Assembly (NCBI GenBank): GCA_020438865.1
Contig: JAGQTU010000001.1
Coordinates: forward strand, 69,040-133,039
From: Mycobacterium sp.
Lineage (GTDB): Bacteria; Actinomycetota; Actinomycetes; Mycobacteriales; Mycobacteriaceae
Direction of reading: 5' to 3'
Length of the DNA: 64,000 bases
This document shows positions 1 through 8,334 of the stretch, piece after piece (positions within the stretch are counted from its first letter, which is position 1; each line of letters opens with the position of its first letter). A program made the translations under genes and the position numbers. The notes beneath the pieces are model-generated. The model was not told the origin of the DNA. It did no database searches and saw only the letters and a program-made list of their open reading frames with translations.

Positions 1-39
1 AGCGAGGGCGTAGTCGCGCTGATTGGAATCGGCGCTTAA
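1..39 (+). CDS. possible 3' end of an upstream gene
   Basis: The first reading frame encodes SEGVVALIGIGA and stops at TAA (37-39). It could be the C-terminus of a gene beginning before the window. Twelve residues are too few to assign a family, and the frame could be open by chance. Confidence 0.3.
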   Translation, partial: SEGVVALIGIGA

Positions 40-319
40 TTGGTTGCAATGACGCTTACGGTGGTCTCTTGCCTGCACCGGCACGCTTCCCTTGATTCGA
101 TGCGCGAAGTCGAAACCGTTCAGCCCCTCGCACCCCGGCCGACTTTCGACCGGAAAGCCAATGGTACGCGGTGTTCAACCACGCACTGAAGCAGATTAAT
201 CCCGCCCACCGACAATGTTCCCGGACCGTGACCGCTGAGCCCGCGGAGCTCACCTGGTATTTTCCCGTCGATTCAGCGGTTCAGGCGCCAGAAAGTGAGA
301 CTTTGTCTACATTGACCGG
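40..319. other. intergenic stretch without a recognised gene
   Basis: I see no convincing coding frame here. The short open frames on both strands are rich in Arg, Ser and Pro, lack a domain pattern and lack a ribosome-binding site. Base composition is visibly lower in G+C than the flanking genes. It presumably carries the promoter of the TetR gene that starts at 320; an imperfect inverted repeat at 295-310 is listed separately. Confidence 0.5.
295..310. promoter_or_regulatory. imperfect inverted repeat before the TetR gene
   Basis: GTGAGAC-TTT-GTCTAC is a short two-fold symmetric element with one bulged base. It ends 9 nt before the GTG start of the TetR gene at 320. TetR proteins commonly bind such sites over their own promoter, so autoregulation is an inference. 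The arms are short and there is no second copy that I noticed. Confidence 0.35.
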
Positions 320-910
320 GTGTCCAGCGGAGTCCGCGTCACCAAAGGTCAGCGCACCCGGGAACGCATCGCCACCGCCGCCGCCCGCTTGGTGATGGCC
401 GACGGACTGGCCGCGGCTACCGTCGACCGGATCGCCGCCGAGGCCGATGTGGCGCGGGCCACCTTCTTCCGTCACTTCGAGTCCAAGGAGTTCGCGGTCG
501 CCGAGGGCATCACAGCGATCTGGATCGCCGCGATCACCGACGCGGTCCGCCGTCAGCCCACCGAGTTATCGGCCATGGATGCGCTCGCCGCGGCCTGCCA
601 GGAATTGGCGATCGGCTTCGAGGTGATCGCCGACCAGATCGCCGACCTCGAACGGCAGACCCGCGAATCGATGAGCCTGCGGGCCTGGACGCTGCTGTGC
701 TACCTGAGCTTCGAGACCGCCATCGCCGAGACGATCGCCCCCCGACTGCCCGATCTGACCGTCGACGACCCGCGACCGCGGATGATCGGTGCGCTCGCCA
801 TGGCATCCTTCCGCATCTCCCTTGACGATTGGCTGCGCGACGGCGGCTCGCTGCCGGACCGCATCCACCGCGCGGTCAGGTGCATGGCGCTGAGCCCGAC
901 ACAGAAATGA
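320..910 (+). CDS. TetR/AcrR family transcriptional regulator
   Basis: A 196-residue one-component repressor. The N-terminal 60 residues form the TetR helix-turn-helix (TRERIATAAARLV, then VDRIAAEADVARATFFRHFESKE). The C-terminal helical domain, which should bind ligand and dimerise, is not recognisable as a named subfamily. GTG at 320 is chosen because it gives the normal short lead-in before the first helix. The stop overlaps the ATG of the next gene (ATGA at 907-910), so it heads an operon with a DUF1214 protein and a sulfotransferase and probably controls them. The ligand is unknown. Confidence 0.88.
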   Translation: MSSGVRVTKGQRTRERIATAAARLVMADGLAAATVDRIAAEADVARATFFRHFESKEFAVAEGITAIWIAAITDAVRRQPTELSAMDALAAACQELAIGFEVIADQIADLERQTRESMSLRAWTLLCYLSFETAIAETIAPRLPDLTVDDPRPRMIGALAMASFRISLDDWLRDGGSLPDRIHRAVRCMALSPTQK

Positions 911-2001
911 GGAAGCCGATGGTTGCCGAGAAGTCACTGGAGGCCTGGGCATTCGTCCGCAAGATGCTGGCCGACATGACCGACATGATCACCCAGGACG
1001 CCCGCGACGAGCGCGAGCTTCTCGAAGGTCTGCGCGTGCTCAATCGCGTCGCCACCCTCTGCACCGAGCTGTCCCTGGACAGCGACACCGACCAGCCGCA
1101 CTTCGTCGAGATGAACACGCCGTACCGGATGATAGGCGGCCCCAATCCCCATGGCTTCTACCCCCTGGCCATGATCAGCGGACACCGCACCTATCGCGTC
1201 ACCGGCACGCGCGGCACCTCGACATACCTGGGCATGCAGGTGCTCGCCGGCACCGGCCTGAACCCGCGGCGGATGAGCAACTACCTGTCCGACCGCGACC
1301 TGGTGCTCGACGAGCAGGGCCGGTTCAACCTGGTCTTCTCGGCGATAGAGCCCCCCGCCGCCGAACTCGCGGGCGCGCAGTGGATCAAGATTCCCGACGA
1401 TGCGACCTCGATCGTGGTGCGCGACTACATCGCCGATCCGGCCTCCGCCATCCCGGCGCAGCTGGAGATCGAGTTGCTCGGAAACGGTTCGCCCGCAGCG
1501 CCGTTGACCGACGACGTACTGGCCGATCAGCTGACCGCGATGGGCTGGACGATCGTCAAGATGACGACGCTGCACCGCACCGTGCTGCCGGATCTTGTCG
1601 ACAACCCCAACCGGCTGGTCACCTCGGCGGCCCAGAACCTGGGCGGCGAGAACACCACCCCCGACAACCTGTACATGCTCGGGCTGTTCGACCTCGAGCC
1701 GGGTCAGAGCCTGCAACTGGAATTCACGCCGCCCGAAACCCGGTACTGGTCGGTGACTTTGGAGAGCATCTGGCATGAGTGCCTGGAACCGCTGGTGCGA
1801 CAGAGTTCGGTGACGAACAAGGGGGTCGAGCCGGGACCCGACGGCCGAGTGCGGCTGACCATCGGCGCCGAGCACCGCGGCGACGGCTACTGGCTGGACA
1901 CCGGCGGTCGCCGGCGCGGTTTCATCACCCTGCGCTGGCTGGACAACCCGGAAGCCCCCGACGTGACGGTTCGCTTGCTGGGCAAGGAGACTCAGCGATG
2001 A
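907..2001 (+). CDS. DUF1214 domain-containing protein
   Basis: About 364 residues. The C-terminal third (ETRYWSVTLESIWHECLEP, a charged gap, then GRVRLTIG and the terminal strands) fits the DUF1214 beta-sandwich that often follows DUF1254 in secreted or cytoplasmic proteins of unknown function. There is no signal peptide and no transmembrane segment. ATG 907 is used because it overlaps the TetR stop; ATG 919 (MVAEKSLEAW) is an equally possible start. The 3' end overlaps the sulfotransferase start by 4 nt, so the two products are likely made together. The biochemical role is unknown. Confidence 0.82.
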   Translation: MRKPMVAEKSLEAWAFVRKMLADMTDMITQDARDERELLEGLRVLNRVATLCTELSLDSDTDQPHFVEMNTPYRMIGGPNPHGFYPLAMISGHRTYRVTGTRGTSTYLGMQVLAGTGLNPRRMSNYLSDRDLVLDEQGRFNLVFSAIEPPAAELAGAQWIKIPDDATSIVVRDYIADPASAIPAQLEIELLGNGSPAAPLTDDVLADQLTAMGWTIVKMTTLHRTVLPDLVDNPNRLVTSAAQNLGGENTTPDNLYMLGLFDLEPGQSLQLEFTPPETRYWSVTLESIWHECLEPLVRQSSVTNKGVEPGPDGRVRLTIGAEHRGDGYWLDTGGRRRGFITLRWLDNPEAPDVTVRLLGKETQR

Positions 2002-3179
2002 CGAATGCCGCAGAGGCCCGGTTGGACGCCGACAAGCTGATCGAGCAGGCGTGTGAGCTCGCCGGCAGCGACGACTTCGGCGACGACGACGGCTGGCGCG
2101 GCAACCTCGACCGGTTGCTCGAGGACTTCGTCGCCGAAGCCGACCTGTCGCCGCTCGGCGTGGAGATCGCCGCCGCGGACGTGATCCTGCCGCTGCGCAA
2201 CCGCCTGCAGATCACTGCGTGGCGCAACGAGCATCCGGAGATCGCCGGTGAGCGCATCGAGCAGCCCATCGTCATCCTGGGTCAGCCCCGCACGGGCACC
2301 ACGATCCTCTACGACCTACTCGCGCAGGACCCGGACCTGCGGGTGCCGTTGACCTGGGAGGTCGACAACCCGTTCCCGGTGCCGCAGCCCGACACCTACG
2401 ACACTGACCCGCGGATCGCCGCGACCCAGGCGCAGTTGGAGATGACCGAGCAGCTGATGCCCGGGTTCATGAAATTCCATCCGATGAGCGCCCGCACCGG
2501 GCAGGAGTGCGTGCGGATGTTCGCCGGGACCTTCTGCAGCATGATCTACACGGTGCAGTACCGGCTTCCCAATTACCAGCGCTGGCTGATGCATGAGGCC
2601 GACCATGCGCCCGCCTACCGGTACCACCGAAAGTATCTGCAGCACCTGCAATCCGGGGTGCCCGGCCAGTGGCTGCTGAAGAGCCCCGCGCACGCGTGGA
2701 CGCTCGACGCGCTGCTCGCCGAATATCCCGACGCCATCCTGGTCCAGACCCATCGCGATCCGCTGGTGGTGATCTCCTCGATCAGCGCACTGGCCGCGCA
2801 TCTGCAGAAACTGGCCAGCGACGGCGCCTCGGTGACCCGCGCCGCCACACAGTGCGCCGAGGAGACCATCCTGGGCCTGGAGCGCACCATGAAGTGGATC
2901 GACGACGGGGTGGTCGGCGAGGACCGGATCATCGACGTGCAGTTCGCCGACTTCATGAGCGACCCGCTCGCCACCATCGGATCGATCTACGAGCGCATGG
3001 GCCGGGAGCTCACCCCGGCCGCGGAAAGGCTTATGCGCGAACATCTTTCGGAAAACCCGGGTGACGGCGGCGGCGGTCGCTACAGGTGGGCCGACACCGG
3101 ACTGGACGCCGCCGACTTGCGCGAGCGGGTGCGCCCCTATCAGGAGCGCTTCAACGTGCCCACCGAGACGTTGCGTTAG
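1998..3179 (+). CDS. PAPS-dependent sulfotransferase family protein
   Basis: 393 residues of the mycobacterial stf-like sulfotransferase family, which transfers sulfate from PAPS to hydroxylated lipids or small molecules. The 5'-phosphosulfate loop is GQPRTGTT (about residues 95-102). The 3'-phosphate motif region is VQTHRDPLVVISS (about residue 250). The N-terminal 90 residues are helical, and there are no membrane segments. The ATG overlaps the preceding stop (ATGA). Pairing with a TetR and a DUF1214 protein suggests inducible modification of a hydrophobic substrate; the substrate cannot be read from sequence. Confidence 0.88.
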   Translation: MTNAAEARLDADKLIEQACELAGSDDFGDDDGWRGNLDRLLEDFVAEADLSPLGVEIAAADVILPLRNRLQITAWRNEHPEIAGERIEQPIVILGQPRTGTTILYDLLAQDPDLRVPLTWEVDNPFPVPQPDTYDTDPRIAATQAQLEMTEQLMPGFMKFHPMSARTGQECVRMFAGTFCSMIYTVQYRLPNYQRWLMHEADHAPAYRYHRKYLQHLQSGVPGQWLLKSPAHAWTLDALLAEYPDAILVQTHRDPLVVISSISALAAHLQKLASDGASVTRAATQCAEETILGLERTMKWIDDGVVGEDRIIDVQFADFMSDPLATIGSIYERMGRELTPAAERLMREHLSENPGDGGGGRYRWADTGLDAADLRERVRPYQERFNVPTETLR

Positions 3180-3240
3180 CAAATAACAGATTTCGGTCGA
3201 TATCGGGACAAAGCCATCGGTACGGCCCTACCCTGCGGCG

Positions 3241-3399
3241 ATGGACATTCTCATCATGGTCCTGCTGCTCAGCATCGCGCTGTTGATCTGGCGGGGGGCG
3301 AAGCGCGGATTGGTCATCGGGCTGTGGTTCATCGGTGCGGTGGCGGTGCTGGGCCTGTTCAAGTACCACGTCACCTCGGTGCTGGATCTGAGCTTCTGA
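3241..3399 (+). CDS. 52-residue membrane protein upstream of dsbB-like gene
   Basis: ATG 3241 opens a 52-codon frame with two hydrophobic segments (about residues 2-16 and 24-41) separated by the basic turn RGAKRG, so it should be a two-pass membrane protein with both ends outside. Its TGA shares bases with the ATG of the DsbB-like gene (TGATG at 3397-3401), which implies translational coupling. No family is recognised. The tight junction suggests an accessory subunit or stabiliser of the neighbouring oxidoreductase, which is inference. Confidence 0.7.
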   Translation: MDILIMVLLLSIALLIWRGAKRGLVIGLWFIGAVAVLGLFKYHVTSVLDLSF

Positions 3400-4055
3400 T
3401 GACGACCGAAACCGTAACGACGACAACGGAACCGGGCACACCAAGGGATTCGTCCATGCCGGCCGGTGGCCTGTGGGCTGCGTTGAGCTATTGGGGCCTG
3501 CACGCCTGGATCCTCGGCTACTGCGTGGTGATGCTGGCGGCGTTCTACATCCAGTTCGCCATGGGCGAGTTCCCCTGCCCGCTGTGCATGCTGCAGCGCT
3601 ACGGCATGATCCTGTCCTCGCTGGGCGCGCTGTTCGTGATCATGCAGGCCCGCCGCGGAACGTTGACCGCCTCGCGCTATGCGCAGGGACTCGGGATGGG
3701 CCTGCTCGGCGCGCTGACCGGCGCCCCGGTGTCGGTGCGCCAGATCGAACTGCACATCAAGCCCGGCGATCCGGGCTACGGCGAGCCGGTCCTGGGACTG
3801 CACCTCTACACCTGGGCCCTGATCACGTTCGTGATCGTGATGATCTACGTGGGCGCGGCGCTGATGATGATGCCGAAGAGCATTCCCGCGGCCCCGGCGG
3901 CCGGGACCCCAGGACGGACGGCCTCGACGCTGGTCATCTGGCTGTTCATCGCGGTGGTGGCGGCCAACGTCATCGCCATCATCTTCCTCGAGGGCTTCGC
4001 CGGGGTGCTGCCCGACGACCCGGCGGGCTACCACCTGATCGAGCAGTTCCGCTAG
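3399..4055 (+). CDS. DsbB-family disulfide bond formation protein, single CXXC
   Basis: 218 residues, polytopic membrane protein. The DsbB hallmark CPLCMLQR is at residues 60-67 (C60, C63) after the first long hydrophobic segment, with an Arg following as in quinone-interacting DsbB proteins. At least four more hydrophobic segments follow, then a C-terminal helix and the tail LPDDPAGYHLIEQFR. There is no cysteine after C63, so the second periplasmic cysteine pair of E. coli DsbB is absent. The N-terminus has a Thr-rich cytoplasmic stretch. The start is fixed by the TGATG overlap with the 52-residue membrane protein. The 3' end overlaps the convergent gene at 4052 by 4 bp. Role: membrane thiol oxidation or a related redox step. 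Confidence 0.85.
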   Translation: MTTETVTTTTEPGTPRDSSMPAGGLWAALSYWGLHAWILGYCVVMLAAFYIQFAMGEFPCPLCMLQRYGMILSSLGALFVIMQARRGTLTASRYAQGLGMGLLGALTGAPVSVRQIELHIKPGDPGYGEPVLGLHLYTWALITFVIVMIYVGAALMMMPKSIPAAPAAGTPGRTASTLVIWLFIAVVAANVIAIIFLEGFAGVLPDDPAGYHLIEQFR

Positions 4056-4885
4056 ATCACATAGGACAGATTCGAGACGATCCGCTCGCCCACAGCGACA
4101 TCCCCGTCGTAGTCGATGTCCTGCGGCCGCGCGGGTGTCATCGGGCGCCCGCCGCACAGCCGGGTGAACTGCAGGCCGTCGAGGCTGATCGTGGTGGTCG
4201 GCTCAGGCCCCCAGAAATCCTCGACAACCTCGGCGCGGCCCTGCACCGACACCCGGATGCTGCGGGCCACCGGTCCGTTCAGTTCGATCAGGATGCGGGC
4301 GCCGTCGGGTGCACCGCCCAACTTGCCGACCACGAACCCCATGCTGGCGACGACCTCGTCGAGGGCCACCCGGGTGTCGTCGCCGGCGAGTTCGGCGTCG
4401 GTGGACGGCCGGTTCAGCGCGTCCCGGATGTCCTGCTCGTGCATCCAGCAGTCGAAGACGCGGATGCGCATGAACCGCCCGTAGGTGTCCGGCCCGGCCG
4501 GGGTCTGGGTCAGCGCGTTCCACGCCTCGGGGATCATCTTGGTCAGCATGGATCGGCGCCGGTCGGTCAGCTCGTGGAAGCGTTCCAGCACCGCCGGACC
4601 GGACTCGGCGCGCAGATGGCGCACCCACCTCTCGTTGAGCGCCCCGATCGGGTTGTGCACGTGGTCGAGCGCGCTGACGTCGACGTCCGGCTCCGCGGGC
4701 GACATCCCGAGCAGCATGGCCTCGGTGCCGGCGATGTGCGCCAGCACGTCGCGCACCTGCCAGCCGGGCAGCGACGTCGGCGCGTCCCAGTCATCGTCGG
4801 GCAATCCGTCCAGCAGTCGGCCGATCGCGTCCCAGGACGCGAAGAGCCCGGTCAGGACGTCGTTCTTGTCGAGCAGGGTGGTCAC
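4052..4885 (-). CDS. maleylpyruvate isomerase-type mycothiol-dependent enzyme (TIGR03083 family)
   Basis: 277 residues. The N-terminal half is a DinB-like four-helix bundle with the motif LPGWQVRDVLAHIAGTE (about residues 39-55), in which His and Glu are expected metal ligands. The C-terminal part is an SCP2-like or MDMPI C domain. Characterised relatives use mycothiol as thiol cofactor. The GTG start at 4885 lies 6 nt after a TAGCAT hexamer, so it should be a leaderless mRNA. The substrate is not predictable. Confidence 0.82.
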   Translation of the reverse strand: MTTLLDKNDVLTGLFASWDAIGRLLDGLPDDDWDAPTSLPGWQVRDVLAHIAGTEAMLLGMSPAEPDVDVSALDHVHNPIGALNERWVRHLRAESGPAVLERFHELTDRRRSMLTKMIPEAWNALTQTPAGPDTYGRFMRIRVFDCWMHEQDIRDALNRPSTDAELAGDDTRVALDEVVASMGFVVGKLGGAPDGARILIELNGPVARSIRVSVQGRAEVVEDFWGPEPTTTISLDGLQFTRLCGGRPMTPARPQDIDYDGDVAVGERIVSNLSYVI

Positions 4886-4897
4886 GCGACGATGCTA
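4886..4897 (-). promoter_or_regulatory. leaderless promoter (-10) for the TIGR03083 gene
   Basis: On the minus strand TAGCAT (4897-4892) is followed by CGTCGC and then the GTG start at 4885. A TANNNT hexamer 6-7 nt from a start codon is the usual layout of mycobacterial leaderless transcripts. No clear -35 element is seen. Confidence 0.5.
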
Positions 4898-5740
4898 GTG
4901 GACCGAGATCATGGCCACGGCGGCCAGCGCCAGCACCATGCCCAGCACCTGCCAGCGGGTCACCCGCTCGCGCAGCACGACGATGGCCAACAGCACCGTC
5001 GCGGCCGGGTAGAGCGACATCAGCACCCCGGCCAGCGACAGCATCGAGGCCTGCAGGGCCAACAGCATCGCGACATTGGCCGCCGTGTCGAGGACCGCTG
5101 CGGCCAGCGCCAGTCGCAGCGGAAGCCCTTTCGGCACAACGAGATTGCGGGAGAAGAACGCGACCAGCAACACGACCGTGGTCGCGGTGAGCCGGGCGAA
5201 GAACAACGGCCACAGCCGGGCCTCCACCGGAGCCTGATGAATGAGCACGAAGTTCAGCCCGAACGCCAGGCCGGAGCCCACCGTCAGCCACGCGACCTTG
5301 GTGGTGAACCGGTGCGGGCGCACGTCCTCGTCGGTAGCCTCCCGGCTGACCAGGACGATCGCCACCAGCGCCAGCAAGGTGCCGACCGTGGCGACGGTCC
5401 CGGGCCGCTCCCCCAGCGCCATGCCGGCTCCCACCGGCACCGCCGCCACCAGCACCGCGGTCAGTGGTGACACTACCGAGATCGGGCCCGCGCCCAGTGC
5501 GGCGTAGAACCACCACACGCCGAACGCCTGGCTGACCCCGCACAGCGCGCCCCACAGGATCGCCGGCGGCGAGATCGTGCCGCCGACCCCGACGGCCAGC
5601 AGCCCGAGCAGCACCATCGCGACCGGATAGGACACCAGCACCACCCGCAGGGCGGCCACCCGCCGCGAGGCGATGCCGCCGACGAAATCGCTGATTCCGT
5701 ACGCCAGCGCCGAGGCGAGCGCGAAGACGACCCCGATCAG
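4895..5740 (-). CDS. EamA/DMT-superfamily transporter
   Basis: A ten-helix drug/metabolite exporter-type protein with two EamA repeats. The second repeat is clear ([20 protein letters not shown] near the middle, [29 protein letters not shown] near the end). The first canonical start in frame, GTG at 5659, would begin inside helix 1. The frame upstream of it encodes [19 protein letters not shown] and then VGGIASRR, a textbook EamA first helix. The only possible start there is CTG at 5740-5738, overlapping the smpB stop. I therefore draw the gene from 5740 (281 residues) with the start marked uncertain; the conservative form is 4895-5659 (254 residues). The substrate is unknown. Confidence 0.78.
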   Translation of the reverse strand: MIGVVFALASALAYGISDFVGGIASRRVAALRVVLVSYPVAMVLLGLLAVGVGGTISPPAILWGALCGVSQAFGVWWFYAALGAGPISVVSPLTAVLVAAVPVGAGMALGERPGTVATVGTLLALVAIVLVSREATDEDVRPHRFTTKVAWLTVGSGLAFGLNFVLIHQAPVEARLWPLFFARLTATTVVLLVAFFSRNLVVPKGLPLRLALAAAVLDTAANVAMLLALQASMLSLAGVLMSLYPAATVLLAIVVLRERVTRWQVLGMVLALAAVAMISVH

Positions 5741-6243
5741 GACATGCCCTTGGCGCGCCGTCCCAGTTCGCGGACCACCTCGCGCTGGGCGTCCCGGCGG
5801 GCCAGGTCCTGGCGCTTGTCGTGGGCCTGCTTACCGCGGGCCAGCGCCAGCTCCACCTTGACCTTGCCGTCGGTGAAGTACAGCGACAGCGGCACCAGCG
5901 TCAGGTTGCCGTCGCGGATCTTGCCGATCAGGGTGTCGATCTGGCGCCGGTGCAACAGCAGCTTGCGATTGCGCCGCGGTGCGTGGTTGGTCCAGGTGCC
6001 GTGGTGATACTCCGGGATGTGCAGGTTGCGCAGCCACACCTCGCCGTCGTCGACGGTGGCGAAGGAGTCGGCCAGCGAGGCCTGCCCCTCACGCAGGCTC
6101 TTGACCTCGGTGCCCACCAGCGCCACCCCGGCCTCGAACGTCTCCAGGATCGAATAGGTGTGGCGCGCTTTGCGATTGCTGGCGACGATCTTCTTGCCGG
6201 GCCCGCTGCCGTCGGCCTTCTTCGACCCAGCCTTCTTCGCCAC
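5737..6243 (-). CDS. smpB: SsrA-binding protein SmpB
   Basis: 168 residues. SmpB binds tmRNA and delivers it to stalled ribosomes for trans-translation. The conserved core is present: [28 protein letters not shown], then a basic C-terminal tail ([19 protein letters not shown]) that mimics mRNA in the decoding channel. The N-terminal 15 residues are Lys/Gly-rich. Translation starts at GTG 6243, one base after the ftsX stop, so it is the distal gene of an ftsE-ftsX-smpB operon as in other mycobacteria. The ssrA gene itself is not within this window. Confidence 0.96.
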   Translation of the reverse strand: MAKKAGSKKADGSGPGKKIVASNRKARHTYSILETFEAGVALVGTEVKSLREGQASLADSFATVDDGEVWLRNLHIPEYHHGTWTNHAPRRNRKLLLHRRQIDTLIGKIRDGNLTLVPLSLYFTDGKVKVELALARGKQAHDKRQDLARRDAQREVVRELGRRAKGMS

Positions 6244-6244
6244 G

Positions 6245-7138
6245 CTATCTCCGCACGTACAGGCGCAACGTGACGTAACCGGTGACCGCGGCCATGGCGA
6301 CGCCGACGAAGAACATGATCGGTGAGATGTAGAGGATGTCGGCGTAGTCGATCCGCGCGATCAGGTTCGCTTGGTAGAACTGGTTAAGAGCGTTCTCCAG
6401 GAACAGCGCCCGCACGATGATCAGGCCGATGATCGAGATCACCACACCGATGGTCGCGGCCAGCACCGCCTCCAACAGGAACGGCAGCTGGGTGTACCAG
6501 CGGGTGGCGCCCACCATCCGCATGATGCCGATCTCGGTGCGCCGGGTGTAGGCGGCGACCTGAACCATGTTCGCGATCAACAGGATTGCGCCGACCGCCT
6601 GCACCACCGCCACCGCGAACGCGGCATTGGACAGCGCGTCGAGCACCGCGAAGAGCCGGTCGATCAGCTCCTTCTGGTTGAGCACGTTGAGCACGCCGGG
6701 CTGACCGACCATCGCGGCGTCGAAGTCCTTGTGCTGCTCGGGATTGTTCAGCTTGACGATGAACGACGCGGGGAACGAGTCCTTGCTCGCGACGTCCTTG
6801 TACTGGGGGAACTTCTTGATGGCGTCGTTGTAGGCGTCGTCGCGGTTGAGGAAGCGCACCGACTTCACGTCCTTGCGCCCCTCGATCTTCTCCCGCAGCG
6901 CCTTGCAGACGTCACCGTCGCACGTCGCGTCGTTGGCCGACACGTCGTTGGTGAGGAACACCTGGCTCTCGACCCGGTCGAGGTAGATCGCGCGGGAGTG
7001 GTTGGCCAGCTGGATCACCAGCAGACCGCCGCCGAACAGGCCGATGGAGATGGCGGTGGTGAGGATCATCGCCACCGTCATGGTGACGTTGCGGCGAAGC
7101 CCGGTGAAGACCTCGTTGAGCAGGAAGCCGAAACGCAC
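6245..7138 (-). CDS. ftsX: cell division protein FtsX
   Basis: 297 residues. Membrane partner of the FtsE ATPase, which links septal divisome activity to peptidoglycan hydrolase (RipC in mycobacteria) activation. A first transmembrane helix (about 20-40) is followed by an extracellular domain of about 130 residues that contains the cysteine pair in [13 protein letters not shown]. Three C-terminal helices follow, with the FtsX/MacB signature [13 protein letters not shown] between them. GTG 7138 directly abuts the TAA of ftsE. Size and topology match the actinobacterial family. Confidence 0.96.
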   Translation of the reverse strand: MRFGFLLNEVFTGLRRNVTMTVAMILTTAISIGLFGGGLLVIQLANHSRAIYLDRVESQVFLTNDVSANDATCDGDVCKALREKIEGRKDVKSVRFLNRDDAYNDAIKKFPQYKDVASKDSFPASFIVKLNNPEQHKDFDAAMVGQPGVLNVLNQKELIDRLFAVLDALSNAAFAVAVVQAVGAILLIANMVQVAAYTRRTEIGIMRMVGATRWYTQLPFLLEAVLAATIGVVISIIGLIIVRALFLENALNQFYQANLIARIDYADILYISPIMFFVGVAMAAVTGYVTLRLYVRR

Positions 7139-7828
7139 TTAACGATCCATTCCGTAGACGCCACGCGCTTCGTCGCGCACGAGCCGACCCAGGGACAGCT
7201 CCACCACGCGCTGCCGCATGGAGTCGACGATGTGGTGGTCGTGGGTGGCCATCAACACCGTGGTGCCCGTGCGGTTGATCCGCTCGAGCAGGTCCATGAT
7301 GTCCTTGCTGGTCTCCGGGTCGAGGTTGCCGGTGGGCTCGTCGGCCAGCAGCACCAGCGGCCGGTTGACGAACGCGCGGGCGATCGCGACACGCTGCTGC
7401 TCACCGCCGGACAGTTCGGCGGGCAGCCGGCTGGACTTGCCGGACAGGCCGACCATCTCGAGGACCTCGGGAACCACCCGGTTGATGGTGTCGGGCTTCT
7501 TGCCGATCACCTCGAGGGCGAACGCCACGTTCTCGAAGACGGTCTTCTGCTGCAGCAGCCGGAAGTCCTGGAACACGCAGCCGATCACCTGCCGAAGCTT
7601 GGGGATGTGCCGGCCGGACAGCTTGTTGACGTGGAACTTCGACACCCGGATGTCACCCGAGGTCGGGGTGTCCTCGGCGAGCAGCAGCCGCATGAACGTC
7701 GACTTGCCCGAACCCGACGGGCCGATCAGGAAAACGAACTCACCCTTGTCGATCTTGACGCTGACATTGTCGAGGGCTGGTCGCGCCGCCGACTTGTACT
7801 GCTTACTGACATGGTCAAGGGTGATCAT
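7139..7828 (-). CDS. ftsE: cell division ATP-binding protein FtsE
   Basis: 229-residue ABC ATPase that drives FtsX. Walker [10 protein letters not shown] (36-44), Q-loop VFQDFRLL (85-92), signature LSGGEQQ (139-145), Walker B VLLADEP (159-165) and the H-loop ATHDHH are all present. ATG 7828 gives the standard N-terminus [11 protein letters not shown]. An in-frame GTG sits one codon upstream (7831) and is closer to the expected leaderless start. The open frame extends far upstream but that part is antisense-type shadow sequence. It is first in the ftsE-ftsX-smpB operon. Confidence 0.96.
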   Translation of the reverse strand: MITLDHVSKQYKSAARPALDNVSVKIDKGEFVFLIGPSGSGKSTFMRLLLAEDTPTSGDIRVSKFHVNKLSGRHIPKLRQVIGCVFQDFRLLQQKTVFENVAFALEVIGKKPDTINRVVPEVLEMVGLSGKSSRLPAELSGGEQQRVAIARAFVNRPLVLLADEPTGNLDPETSKDIMDLLERINRTGTTVLMATHDHHIVDSMRQRVVELSLGRLVRDEARGVYGMDR

Positions 7829-7831
7829 CAC

Positions 7832-7845
7832 GGCACGCCAGTGTA
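7832..7845 (-). promoter_or_regulatory. -10 promoter element for ftsE, leaderless or near-leaderless
   Basis: Minus-strand GGC-TACACT-GG places a TACACT hexamer at 7845-7840, 7-8 nt before GTG 7831 and 11 nt before ATG 7828. This is a strong mycobacterial -10 pattern and separates ftsEX-smpB from the upstream prfB-mscS genes. Confidence 0.5.
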
Positions 7846-7863
7846 GCCGGGCCCCGGTGGCCG

Positions 7864-8334
7864 CTATTGCGTCGGAGCCGCGGGTGTCGACATCGGGCCC
7901 TGGCCGGGGGCCGGCGACGGTTGCGGGGACGGGCTCGGCGCGCCCGGCGACGGCGGCAGTCCGGGCGGCGCCGGGGTGGTCGTGGTGGACGGGGTCGGTG
8001 ACGTCGGCGAGGTGGGTGAGGTCGGCGAGGTCGGCGATTCCCCGGGCGAAGTGGTCGTCGTCTCCGGCGTGGTCTCGGTGGTCGTCGGCGTCGTCGTGGT
8101 GGTGCGCGGTTGCACCTGGGTCCGCGGCACCCAGGTGTAGGACGGGTCGGGAATGAAGCCCGGCGGCACCACCTGGGTGGTCGGTTCCGGGGGTGGCGGG
8201 GGCGCGGGCTGGTAGGTCGCGTAGAGCCACCAGATGCCGATGAACGCCACGAGCAGCGCGGCGGTGGACGTGCGGACCCGGCCCCACAGGATGTAGTTGG
8301 GCCAGCCGCGGCCCTCTTTGGCGCTCAGCTTCAT
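7864..8334 (-). CDS. Pro/Thr-rich single-pass membrane protein
   Basis: 156 residues. A basic N-terminus is followed by one transmembrane helix (about 22-41, [20 protein letters not shown]). The rest is an extracytoplasmic tail that is nearly all Pro, Thr and Ser, including four perfect TSP repeats at residues 102-113. The tail is probably extended in the cell wall and may be O-mannosylated, as are similar mycobacterial tails. Its place between mscS-like and ftsE genes matches Rv3103c as I remember it. The start overlaps the mscS stop by 4 nt. Function unknown; proximity to ftsEX hints at an envelope role. Confidence 0.82.
   Translation of the reverse strand: MKLSAKEGRGWPNYILWGRVRTSTAALLVAFIGIWWLYATYQPAPPPPPEPTTQVVPPGFIPDPSYTWVPRTQVQPRTTTTTPTTTETTPETTTTSPGESPTSPTSPTSPTSPTPSTTTTPAPPGLPPSPGAPSPSPQPSPAPGQGPMSTPAAPTQ
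7996..8031 (-). repeat. four tandem 9-bp units encoding Thr-Ser-Pro
   Basis: Within the Pro/Thr-rich gene, codons 102-113 read (TSP)x4 with ACC/ACG-TCG/TCA-CCG/CCC codons. The synonymous variation shows it is not a fresh slippage product. Confidence 0.6.

Noticed and set aside
4052..6243. A tmRNA (ssrA) gene next to smpB.
   Set aside because: The space downstream of smpB is filled by coding sequence, and no gap in the window is long enough or shows the tRNA-like ends expected of tmRNA.
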